From: Strix aluco
Lineage: Eukaryota > Chordata > Aves > Strigiformes > Strigidae
Direction: 5' to 3'
Length of the DNA: 64,000 nucleotides
Assembly: GCF_031877795.1 (NCBI RefSeq)
Contig: NC_133932.1
Span: 25,112,180 to 25,176,179 of the forward strand
A program made the translations under genes and the position numbers. The notes beneath the pieces were generated by a model. That model ran no database searches. It was given only the letters and a program-made list of their open reading frames with translations, and was not told the origin of the DNA. Below are positions 1 through 12,600 of this stretch, piece by piece (positions within the stretch are counted from its first letter, which is position 1; the number at the start of each line of letters is the position of its first letter).

Positions 1-3000
1 CTGGTTATATTTTGGATACAGCATTGACCACTGTACCTCCTATAGGCGTATGTTCTTCTCTGTTGGTGCATATGTAGAGAACGTTAGGCAGTGAAACTAC
101 GCAGGCATAGAACTATGGAGGCTGGTAAAAGCTAGTCTTCTCTGTTCTCAACCAGCCCCTCAGGTGAGTTTTTTAGGATGTATTGACTTCTATGGAAGAA
201 CAGAAGGTACTGATTAAAGGACTGCTTAGTACTAATTAAAGGGCTTAAATGAGTTAGAGGGACACCTTGCAAATGGCAGACCTAAACTGTGCCATCCTTC
301 TTGTCAAGGCATCAAGGGAGTTTGCACAGCATATAGCTTAGCTTTTCAGTTCAAAGGAGCACATACAAACCAAGGGTGGTCCCATTTACAGTTTTTTCAG
401 AATTTCAAAAAATGTCTAAGGACATTGTTGAAATAAAAGAATTTGGATATGATTATTTTCAGAACCCGGTACAAAGCAGAAGCGGACCCAGTGAAGTTAG
501 AGGAGTTATTTTGATATAAAATAAGTGTGAAGGAGACTGAAGGCAGAACTGTCAAATTACTTCTCTTTATTCTCATAGTGATAAAAGCTCATGACTAGGC
601 ATTATGCTTTGAAGAAAGACATTCCTAGTGAATTTATTAGTGAAAAGCAGGTGTTTTAATTTGTGATCTTTCCTATGCAAACATTTTTTGCTAAAATTCC
701 TGGAGGACTCACAACTGAAAAGATGTATTCTGGTAATAATATACTAATGTACCTGGCAATAATGATGTTCTGGACTATTAAGAGGTTATGAGGATTAACA
801 TGATAAATTCTTCAAAAGATGCAAGCACAATTTAGTTATGGTAAATCAAACTTTTGCCTCTTTTAAGATGAATCATTATGAATAGGAGGAGAATATTAGA
901 TGATGGCACCAAACTTGGCTGTTGCTTTTGGGTTTGTTTTAACCCATAAGCATATTTCTTGCCTTGGAAACTTATCCGACTGGATGCTTTTGTGCTGTTT
1001 CCATTTCCTCCCCATCCTGCTGAAAAACTATCTTTTAGCACAGTCTTCCTTTAGTGGATCTGCACATAATAGGGTTCCTATTCTGGTGTAGGGCATGGAA
1101 GCAGGGAAAACTATCCTGCAGACAGGGCATTTCAATTCTGCAGTGATGCTGTAGGAGGGAATGACTCCTGAGACCATGAAGAGCTAGTAAAAATAGAATA
1201 AATCTTGACGTCCTTTCCTTTTGGTTGGCCAGTGCAAAATACCATGTAGTTTTGGTATTTAAAAGAGAAAAGTAAACAAATTACTTCATTTAAGCTGTCC
1301 TTAGAGGAGGACAGCAGGTTTCTGTCCCTTGGTCAGCTCAGTTTTATCTTCTTGTCATTTGAATTGCGTATATAGATCTCTTGAAAGTGAAGCCTGGTTA
1401 GCTAAAGTATGAGTTCAAACTTGATTCATCTTTGGTGCATCTGTTTCGTGGTAAGTGTTTTGATGAGTGGGAACGGGAAATGTTAACACCTTGTAAGAAG
1501 ATTTGCTATGTGAGAAAACTGCACTTCACAGCAAGATAAATACCAACCCATCCAACTTTGTAACTGCCAAAGAAGTCTCCCAATAGCCTAGGAAGCAGAG
1601 AGGGTATGTTGAACTCCAGCCTCCCTATAAATAATGCAGAAGAGCTGACAATTTGTCACAATGCCTATGGCTTACCAAAAGTTTCATTCATGGCCAAAAA
1701 GCCTTCGAGACTGAAGTGGCTATAGTTATCTCTTAGAAGAACCTGTCAAAGACATTGAGGTCTATTTATCCCTTACTACATTTTAAGAACATCTTGAATT
1801 GTCATATTCCACCTGTTCTCACAACCACAATGCTTTTCACTAATCAAAAACCATCAGATTTGTAGCCTCAAGGCATGATCAAGGTGTCAAACAGAATTTG
1901 ATTTTTACCTCTTTGTATTCCTCTGAAGTGCAGATGACTCTGACTTGACAGTGGTATTCCATGCAGAAGCAAAGTCTCAGGGCTTCCAGGTACAATAAAT
2001 GATCCTCTGCAAAGAGTTTGTGCCATACATCTGGACATAACATTAATGAAGTAAGCCAGAAAAATCACACTTTGCAATCACAATGTGTTTTATTTGAGAA
2101 GACAAGGAGATACAAAATGTATTTAATATAACAAAGAACAGCTACATTTGGAATAGAATAACATTTATGAATGTTATTGAGTTTTAATAATTAAGTATAT
2201 CCTTTAAAGTAGTACAGTTCAAGCTCTTGTTCAGCTGTCTGTAAATTTTATTTTGAAAAGTCAATGAAGCCTCAGCCTCAATGAAGTCAGTAAGACACTT
2301 GATTAAGCCAAGAGTTTTCATCAAATCAGACTGGGGATCTCTTCTGACAGTCTGTAGAAGGTATCTAGGCTATGATCCAAGACCCAGAAGTCGAAGGCAA
2401 GGTATTACCTCCATATTCTTTGACTACATCTATTTCAATGTAATTAGACATGCACAAAATTTTCTGCATATAAGGTTTTTGACAACGTTTATTATTAAAG
2501 ACAATTTTGATGAAAATGAGTGTGGTTGAATCTTTTATGTTTTCTACCTCCTTAATAGCTCTCATAAAACCTGCATTTTGAAATCCTGCGTAACCCTGCA
2601 GTTCCCTGTCCATCACTGGCATGTTTATTAAAAAATCATTTCTGATAATAATACATATACTTTACAGTTGATCTTACTACTGCATGTATTCCAATTTGTT
2701 AATTATACCTTTTCCTTGGCATGTGATTTCTGGAGGCTAAAATTTCATAGGAAGCTTTATCATCAGCATGTTGCTTTTGTTCTCTTTGTTCGATATTTAT
2801 TGGTGCCATTTTCTGCCTCCTTTACAAGAACTGCCAGAGGAGGTATTTTGCTTCAGTTACTGGTTCATTGTTGAGGAACCTAAATGTTTAGTCTTTACAG
2901 AAGAAAAAGAAATGTCTTCAAATAGCTTAATTGATAGTATGAATGCAGCTCAATGACCCTTATTCCTGTCCCTAGCATTTTGTCTAAACATGTATTTTTG

Positions 3001-6000
3001 GCTATATGAAGCAATTGAATTTCTACTTTCCTCAGAGTTTTCCAGTATGAAGTGGCTAGATGTTAATGATAGAGCACTACAGGAACCTTTCTTCCAGAAA
3101 GTATATCCCTCAAACAGCTTTGAATTGTACATTTTAATCTTTCTGGGTTCAGGTGGTCAGCAGGCTATCTATTTCAGCCCTTGCGTTTCATTATCTGAAC
3201 ATTAGAGTAGTGCTGGAAAAAGACCCCCAATGAATCTTATGAAAATATTTTGGTGCTCAAATACATTATATTATTGGTATTAATAAGATGAAAAATTAGG
3301 CAGTACAAAGCATGCTATGACATTTTTCAATTCAGAAAAAGAAGCTTTCTTCAGAATATATCTAAAGGAAAATATGACAGCAGGGAAATAGATCTGAAGA
3401 GGGTTTTTTTTTTTAAGCTGTGAACCAAAGAACAATGGTAAAGAATGTAGAGTCTGGGTTAAAATACATTAGTGAAATAGCTACATATTTCACATAAACA
3501 GAAAAAAAGTCTGCATCAAGGTTGCCAAACAATATGTTTTCATATGGAGATGGTCTTGTAAATGAAAGTCCAGTGTGTTACAGAAGTGCAAAAGTGTGCT
3601 GTGCAAAAATAATTGAAGTATTTCTATTTATGAAAGCAACTAGCATTTCACTCTCTTCAAAAAAGGCTGAAGCCCTCTTTACCAGGAGGGATCATATTGC
3701 AACAAAGAAAAAAAACTGACAGACAACTCAAGTCAGAAAATGGGACTATAGTCTATAAAAGGAAATTAGTTCAGTTTAACACAGTGCATATAATACAAAG
3801 CTGAGGAAAATATGTGTGGTACTTAACAAATTAATATGGTTAATTATGAGCTTCTGGATATTTGGGTTAGCAGTACTGGGGAAGATGATGCACAATTTCT
3901 TTCTCCCAGTGAAGGCAGAGTTGCTCTGCCTCCCTGTACTGGCAATGGGGCCACTGCTGACGCTAGGAGACCTTTCCCATCTTAGCTCCAGGAAAGTGGC
4001 AAGGGGAACAAGGCCAGTTCTTTAGCACATGATTTGTCTTTGTAGAGAGTCATTAAATCCTGCTCTTAAAGGCAACTGCTGGAACAAGAAAGCAAAACCT
4101 TAGCATATTAACAAAGCAGTCACTGTTTCAAAGGCAATAAGCAATAGCACCAAGTCCTGGGTCACCAGCTTGCTTGTATTCTTCTTACATAGTCATGTAA
4201 ATAACAAAGGTTGATGAAAATGTTTTTCTGTGAATTGCCCTATGATTAAAACTATTTCTAGTTTGGCTAATTACAAATGTGATTCTTCACAATGCTTCTC
4301 TAACAGTGAAAGCCTTCCCGTTGAAGTTGCTGTGACATACTTTGAGAAACATGTGTAAGTAATGCTAACAGAAGTTTGTTATTGTCAACAGGAGTTATGA
4401 CTGTTGTTAGTGTTTCTATAACAGTAATTCATACCTAACTTCAAACAATGAGGAGACTTCAACTAACCAGCACTCATTCTTACACCAAATATCTTTTGAG
4501 AGCTTTTCAAAATCCTTGAAGAATTTAGGAGGCAAAAGTATACCTTTAACAGTTTCAAAAGCAGTTCAATCATATTTGTAAATGCTATCTTTCCAGCTAT
4601 ATGTCTTGGTATTAAAAACTCTACTGCTCTCATCTGAAAAGATACCAGTACTGTAGAATAGCCAATAGCTCTGCAGTTACACGTAAGGAGAATAGTTTAC
4701 TTACTGGAATCCTTTCTCCATTTCAATCTCTTGTCTATGTCTCCTGTCACTGCGGCATGTATTAGGAGAAAAAGAAAAGGCAAACATAAACAGCACAGAA
4801 GTTACCATAAAGAAGTCTTACACAAAGCTCAGGCCTCTAATTTCGTTGTTCATGTGTAGGTACTCTTTTTTTTGAATGGTACAATGAAGAAAATAATGCT
4901 TATCAATAATGCAGAAGTAACAGCACTTGATAAAGTAGGGGAATATTTTATGATATACCAATAGGACTAATACAGCCAATAAATTGTACCAAAATGTACA
5001 GTTGCTCATACTTTAATATCCTTGGGGAGAGTTTTACCAAAATAAATTTATTGAGCCCACTGAGTTCCTACAAGATTAGATTAGCACCATGGTCCTGTGA
5101 AGATAAGTTATCACAAGTCCTTTGCACTTTACAGCATACTAGCAAGTACACACACTCATACATCCCAACAGTTGACTGGGAGAAAGCCTGGACAAAGACA
5201 ATCACTATTGACATTAGAAATTAAAAATCATTTTTTCTGCCCACTTTCTATTGAGTGGTAATGTGAAAATCCCGACTGTTCATGTGTAAGTCCTAACTGA
5301 ACAATATGAACCCCGCTGCTATTCTGAATTGAGAGTAAAATGGGAATGGCTACAATCAACATAAGTAATGTTTTGCCATATATTTGCCATACTTCATACA
5401 ATAAAAATATTTATCCTACTTGTAGCCTTCACTGGTGACAAGCCTAAACAAAAACATCCTTTAATAAGGGCAAAGCTAAACAGACAGCAGTACATGTTCT
5501 CATGTATCGGTAACTACATCAAAGCCTCTGTCCAAGAACTTGGGTCATAGCAAAAGGTGGCATCAAACCTAAAGGTACCCAGTTGGAGTAGTGGAAGACT
5601 GTACTGCCCTTTTGATGGAGGGTAATGTTCTATGCAGGTCAGCCCACAGACCGCAACTTGTGAGCACTCCTCACTCCCTCAGAGTGTAAAGGTAAGCATT
5701 TGTGACAGTGGTAGGGTGAAATGTCTGAGTTTTCATGGCAGGAGTGATACCCATGTGCCCTCTCCCAGCTCTATTTGCCATGCATTGGCTGCAGAAGAGG
5801 TGGGCAGTGACCAACAGTCCAAATCATGTATTTTAGAAGTAGAGTCAAAAGACATGGAGATAAATCTGCCTGTTCCTAGGACAGAGAAAAGAAAATTCTC
5901 TTGTATAGAGATTGTTGGTTTTGTTGTTGGAGAAAGGAGCCTGTTTCTTTAACACAGAATCTGTTAGATAAACAGGCTTGGAAATAGTAAGGAAGGAAAC

Positions 6001-6360
6001 TGACTGTTTTCCTTCTTACCTTCTGGTTCTGGGGAAATAATTCTTGACGTGCATTCTTTTTTTAAAAAATGGCTAAACTAAGACATTGCACCTAAGAAAT
6101 AATGAACTGTTATTAGATGTAATTCTTCTCAGCAGCTAAGCTATAGTGTCACAAATGGGTGATTTAGATCGCTTAAAAGAACCACCGTCAAAGGTATTAG
6201 CAAAAGTGGTTTTATCAAAATATAATGTTGTAAAAAAGTTTGATGGCAACATTCACTTTATTACTGTGCTGCACAATCAGATTTACTAAGACAAAAATCA
6301 AAGTTACAAAGACAAAATCTTTGTCTTGCATCTATAATGCAAGGTTATGCACAATATCAG
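1..6360. other. Non-coding unique sequence, no gene found
   Basis: AT-rich sequence with stop codons spread through all six frames. The longest open stretch, at 5632-5952 on the + strand (106 codons), has no recognisable domain and no codon pattern suggesting a gene. Only short T and A runs are present. No RNA gene, known repeat family or promoter could be recognised. It could be intergenic or intronic. Confidence 0.6.
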
Positions 6361-6660
6361 TCACTTACCAAAGATCTGCAGTTGGTGAAAGGTCTCTCTG
6401 CCTCAAGGAGCAATCTTGAGAGGTGTCCCATCTCGAGCAGAGATCACCAGCATGCAGTCAGTCTGCTTAGCAAGGAGAACTCAAAGAAGGCTCACTTAGG
6501 TTGTCATATTTACTGAATAAAGTGGTTGGCTTGTAGTCAAATTACATGTGATGGAAAAGGTATGCATGAGACTCCTTGTAACCACAACTTTCTTTTTTCC
6601 TTGAAAAATGAGTTTTGGAAAAGCCACGCACTATTCACGTGTTAGTCACATGATAAGTGT
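6361..6660. mobile_element. Possible decayed LTR-type repeat (tentative)
   Basis: This stretch stands out from its surroundings. It holds two adjacent short inverted repeats, CTCAAG (6402-6407) with CTTGAG (6415-6420) and ATCTC (6430-6434) with GAGAT (6440-6444). An AATAAA hexamer follows at 6516-6521. Short stem-loops shortly before a polyadenylation signal would suit the R region of a retroviral LTR on the + strand. The text also resembles avian ERVL-type LTRs as I remember them, but I cannot settle strand, ends or family. No target-site duplication or TG...CA termini could be fixed, and no retroviral reading frame is visible. An ordinary unique sequence is a real alternative. Confidence 0.25.
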
Positions 6661-9600
6661 TCCAAGCTCATGTGTACTGATGCTCACTGTGTCACTTTGC
6701 TCCTTTGTGGGTTTTCAGAAAGGAGATTGGAACTAGGGAAGTTCTTAGCCCTGTTATGGCTCAGGCCTTTACCTCTTTTGGAGCCTCTACCAAACTACTG
6801 CTAGTTTGGTTAAGGAGTCGAGTGCATCCATCACAGAAGATTATACTTTAATTGGCTGAGCCAAAGGACAGAAGTATCGGTAGGATGGGACATAATTTTC
6901 CTGCTGGATACTATATTCAGACCCAAAAGGTATGGCATGAAATACTAGAAACACAAAAGAAGCTGGTTGAAAGTTAGGACACATTGGGCTTTGTTATTGC
7001 TTCTTAAACATTGTAACAGAAGGAAGGGATAAAAGAGTTTGAACACTGATATTATATAAAATAAATTCTCTATATGTCAACTATAAAGTTGTAACAAAAA
7101 ATGTTTAGGTTTAGGTGACTTGGTAAAAAAATCTTTATTTTGATTTATTCCCAGACATTTTCTGATCCCTCTGTGAACAATGAACCTATAGTATTAATAG
7201 GACACTACTCAATGTGTCTTTTTCCTTATAACAGTGGAAAAGAATACTAAAGTATTTGAAAAAAAATGAACTTAAGCTTTCAGTGTTTTATCTGGCCCTG
7301 CTCCAAAACAAACGGAGTGGCAGAGGGCAGTTACTCTAGGGTGCTGAGAATAACTGTCAGACTTAAAGTACTGAATGGTCTTTGTTCACCTTGTAAAAGA
7401 AATAGTGGAGAGAGAGAGATTATATAGGGTCATGTATATATATATATACACTCTGCTGGTTGTTTCAGGAGGACATTAAAAGGAGAGAAAAGCAGAAGGT
7501 GATATCTTATTTTCCACTGAATGTTTTCTAAGTTTAGTCAGTATTTTATTTTGAGATGCTGTGATACAAATTGGTGGTCATATGTTGTTGAAGTCCCCAC
7601 CTGTTCCAATTATTTCTGTATGGAGTTGATTGTGAAGCTGTTGCATACAGAAACACAAAGTAACATCTGTGGCTTCTGTGATGGAAGGAGAAGAATTTCT
7701 GTCTTAGCACGATTCTCATGTTTACAGTATCACTGAAGTTAAAATTTCTATGTTAACATTGCTATAGATTCTGAGACAGAAACAGGTTATCGGGCTTCAA
7801 GTGGAGGTTATCTACAAGGACAATGAGGTGTTGTTCATTACAGCTTTACACCTCTTTTTGCTTTCCATGACTTTTCTAGTTAACTGCAGAAATCCCACAA
7901 TGAGCTCCACTGCTGTTCTCCTGTAGTGGACTCCAGTCTTACACCCTGATTTTTTAGGTTTTTTTAAATTTTTTTTGTCATTTACCTTGGTGTTGTCGGG
8001 CAAGTGGTAATATACTGCAGTCAGTAAAATGGAGTTGTGCTTGTCTAGCAACCTGTGTGTAATACATCGCTGTTTCTGCTCAATAAAATGTATGTGTTTT
8101 GCTCTCTTTTTTAATGACTTGTCCATTAAGATGGCCTTAATATTCTTCACAGGTCTGATTTGAGATAGTTTTAAAAATCAAAATACTAGAAAGTGTATTC
8201 CCTACTCGATCTGCTTTAATGGAAGTTGTGCCTAGGGATGAGAGGACAATAGATCTTCCTGTGTCTGAGTGAGATTACTTCTTTGGAGTTTCAGAAAGGT
8301 AATTTGTCTTAAAAAATGATGTTGTTTAAAACTGCTTGCTTTGTTTCTTAAATGCAATAAACCAGAGCTGCCAGCTGCATACAGGTAACCAGAATCTTAG
8401 AAAAATACTCAGGTACTTGGAAATTATTTCTGGGAGTCTTGGACTATGGGATTTACAGGCTCATGGTACGTGCAAAAAAAAAAAAAAATCTTAGAGCTGT
8501 GAAGTAAGCCGGGCACACACAGCTTCTGTCTACTTCCAAGTGTTTATTTCCTGTGTCCTTCTAACATCTGGCAGTGAAATAAATTTTCAAGATTGAAATG
8601 CAGTACCAAGGCTTAATTTTTCAGAGTGATTGTAGTTTAAATGACTTGCTGCAAATGCATTGCAATGAACAGCAAGAAAATATAAAAATTAAGTAACTAG
8701 TTACCGAAATGGATCTGCTCCCATGCTTTATCTGCAGTAAAGTATCAAGCTTAGAAGTCATCTTTTAGTGTGGCATCTTATCTCTCCCTGAGAGGAATCA
8801 ATATGGGGTTTTTTTGGATGTCTTAAAGGTATTCAGAGGCCTGCCTTTTTGTCATTTACTTTTTTATTTGCTTATACTTAGAAAACATTCATTTTTCACA
8901 GGATTGCCTGCTTGCATCCCTAAATGTGGAACTTTGTATCCCAGCAGGAGTACAGGTTGTGTCAGGATTAATTGGAAAAGAGAGATGTCACAAAGGACTT
9001 CTTAAGATTTCTGAAAAACTGATTCAGTTAAAATACTGATTCTTAAAGTATCAGTTTTTACTGCCTACTGCTCTAAGAAGGAAGCAGCTTTTTCTTTATT
9101 GATAGAAATCCAATTGGCTACAATGCTCAGTTGCATGGGGTGCACACCAGTAGCTGTCCTGAATCACGTGTGATGCAGAGGTATCAAAGCGTAAGCAGAC
9201 CAAATTTTACTGTTAAGTAGGTAGAATATGTCCTGTGGTGGAAGAATTAGTCCTATGTCAATAGAACATTTCTATGTATCAGTTTTGGTGGCCTTCATTA
9301 CATGATATTCTGTGGTAAATGAGTGGTTTTTCATCAAGCATGTTCCAAGATAATTTACAAACCAAAATGGGAAGCTGTTTACTTCACCAGTTGCCTGCTT
9401 CCAGGAAATGTATTCAGCATAACTGTTTAGGATAGTTCCCTTGCAATGCAAGATTATTGTACATGTTTTTTCTACCTACAGTGTTAAGTTCCAGTTTCAG
9501 TTATGTTGGCCTCTCAAATTTTCAATACTTATTTTTTATATTATTGTTATTCTATAACCTGTAGGGTGCAGTTAGTTTTATTCTCCAGGTACCTTATCTC

Positions 9601-12600
9601 TAGTCATTCCCCAGCCTAACCACTCTATATAACACCTTTTTTTCAGACCACTTCCCCTGAACTGTAAAAATATCATTTATAATAACAGCAGGAGGAGACC
9701 ATAAGGTCTATCATTGTATAATTCATTTCAGCCATGACATGCAAAATATTTTCAAAAGGAAGACATATCAATAACTGAATATATTTTGAAAAAATGTTGC
9801 TTATAAGAAGCTTTAAGAGACTTAAGGCTGAAGTTGAGGGGGCAATGTTCCTGGATTCCCATTTACCAGCTAGTATAGAATAGATCTTATTTCACACGAG
9901 TGAAATCTACTGTTCATTCACCATACAATCACTTTGCTTGGATGGAGAAATCAAGAGGCAGATTCCAGCCTCACTGAAATAAGCATCAGAGCCCTCTGTG
10001 TGTGTGTGCATCTTGCCTCCATAAGCCACCGCTTATGCATGTATGTCTTTTGTAACTACAAAAGTGAGACATCAGATGGAAGCTGACATTTTCCTTTTAC
10101 AGAAATCTGTGCAAATGCTAAGGCCCATGGTACAGTACTTCCAAAGCAGGTGGTACAAGGATGCCAGTAGGAGCACATCCCAAAGGCATTTCTGCAGTAT
10201 GGAATAACTCACTCAACCTGCTGGAGGTTTCTAAATGAAAGATGGAGATATTCTGGTTTGGACAGCTGTTGCCATGGATTCGATTTTTTGGGTTTGTTCC
10301 ATTCCATTTTAACCATTTATCAGTATATGTATCATTTTCATAGTTGATGGGTTTGGAAAAAAACAAACTAAATTCTTCTAGTCAACTTAGCACCATTTTT
10401 TTACTAAAAAAATTGTTCAGAGAATGAGGAATTACACCTCTTTTATTCTGTTAATTTCCTAGTCTCCCTTGAGAACAACAAATGATTACTATATCACTAA
10501 CTTCTGGGTTTAAATTCACAGTTTCAAAGTGATTCTGCTAGCTCTCATGTTTTTCTCCAGCTGTGCTTTTTCCAGATCTGTAGGTAGCTCTGTTTATTAA
10601 ATACAACGCAATCCAGTGCAACTTACATTATGTGATACTAAAATAAACTTTTCTTGTCAGAAGCCTATTTATTAATAACACTTCACTATGAACTGCATTT
10701 ACAGCTAAGTGTTGCAGCCATTTCCTGTGCAGTAACAAGAATTTACTACCACTTTTTTCATTTGGTAACGTTTTATCATCTACAGTAGAATTACAAATCC
10801 AGCCAGTTAAATCCTAAACCATATTTTTTTCAACTTAATACTGGTATCCTTTTGCCTGGAGGATACATAATAGCTTTAATTACACCCATTGTTTACTAAG
10901 GAAACAGCAGCATGACACTTAACCCCTTTGCCTTATAGTTAAAGGACAAAGTTCACAGAGCTGATGAAGGAGTCTCTGCATGCAGGTGTGAAACTTCAGT
11001 GCAGCTATTGCTCTGTTTTTACAGCTGTTGATCTTTCGCACTTCTCAAGCAGACCATGCTGTGCAAGAATTAGTATGTAGGAAATAACTGTGCACAGTGA
11101 TCAGGTATCACTAGCCTCATAATTCTTCTGTAGTATTTCAAGATAGTGTTTACATTTTCTTTCTATTTATTGTAGATTAGGTACAAAGGGGAATAAATTG
11201 GTCTGATTATTTCAGTTGAAAATGAGCCTTGATGCCTGTTTTATATATGGTTGTAGTTTGTTTGTTTCTTTTAATTTTGCTTATTATTATTCCAGTTGTG
11301 TAATTTTTATTTCTAAGAAGATGGAAGTTGGGTATGGGAATATTTTACTCATATCTTGATGAGGACACTTGAAAAATCTCAGAAAAGACCCCTCTCTGAA
11401 ATAATTAATTCCCAATCTTTACATAACCCCAGTGAATATTGTGACAGTGATGAGATATTAGCGGCTCAGTTGCCTGTTTGGTTTCTCATTAAAGTAGTTC
11501 ATTACATCATTTAGTGGTGGTGTTAAGCCCAAATATAGAGTCTTCAAGACACCAAAGGACATTCTCCTTTGATGCTGAAGTAATGATGTTTGATAAGTTA
11601 AAAAGGGACTAGAAAGAAAATCAAGTGTGGAACTTGTGGAATCATTTTTATATATGACATTACATAGAAGGAATCAAAAGTCAGGAGCAGGGTTTAAAAC
11701 CAGACTGAATGTGCAACTGAAGGAAAGAAAGGATGGCCCAAAAGTGGTTGTGAGGGTTACAGCTATTGTCATGTACAGTGTCTTGGGGAGAGTGGGTCCA
11801 CACCCAGCCCAGACCCTGCAAGGCAACTTCTCTATCACATAGGGTAGAAGCTGAGCTGAATCTTAGTCTGGGAATTAAAGCTGTTTCTCCAGAAGCTAAG
11901 ACTCCTTTCTACTGGGTCTAGTCATACAAAAGTCATTGCAGAAGTGAGGGAAGGTTTTTTTCTGTAATATGTTACCAATAATAAGCTGCAGTTCGTAAGA
12001 AAGACTAGTAGTGTCTCTGGTGTAAATGATTATCAGACGACTGGATGCATTCTAAAATTAGACCCTAACACTGCCAGATCTGATCTCTCTCTCCAGTTTT
12101 GGGATGTTATAAACATAACTCATAGATGTTGTAATTTTCACAGAGGGAAATAATATGCAGATGTACATTATCGTTCTGAACTATCAAGAAAATAAATATA
12201 GTATTATATACTGTATAGACTCCATTAAAAATACAGTTTTCACTGAGTCACAAGGAAAATGTTCCCTGAGTCTATCTTTCTCTTATAAAATTGAGTCAAA
12301 TGAATAATTTATGTAGTTCAATTTTTATGTTATTCCTTGTCCATTTTATTTTGAAACAAGATTTAATTTTTCTTAGGATATCCTTAAAGAAAAAGAAAAT
12401 TAACATAGAAAGAATGGAATTTACCTACCATTTCCAACAAAGAAAAGACTGGGTTTGATGCTTTTACTGTTATTCATGCCATAATAATTTATGTGGCTTT
12501 CTAAACTATGCAATCTTGCATATGGAAGCATCTCTACCCTAGGGGTGGTGGGCTGGTAGCTGAGGTTGAAATAAAATTAAATCTTTCTCTCTTCCCATAA

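Noticed and set aside
5632-5952. 106-codon + frame considered as a possible exon
   Set aside because: No family similarity recognised, and no convincing splice boundaries at either end.
7812-8150. 112-codon lysine-rich - frame
   Set aside because: Lysine comes from A-rich runs on that strand. No domain or promoter.
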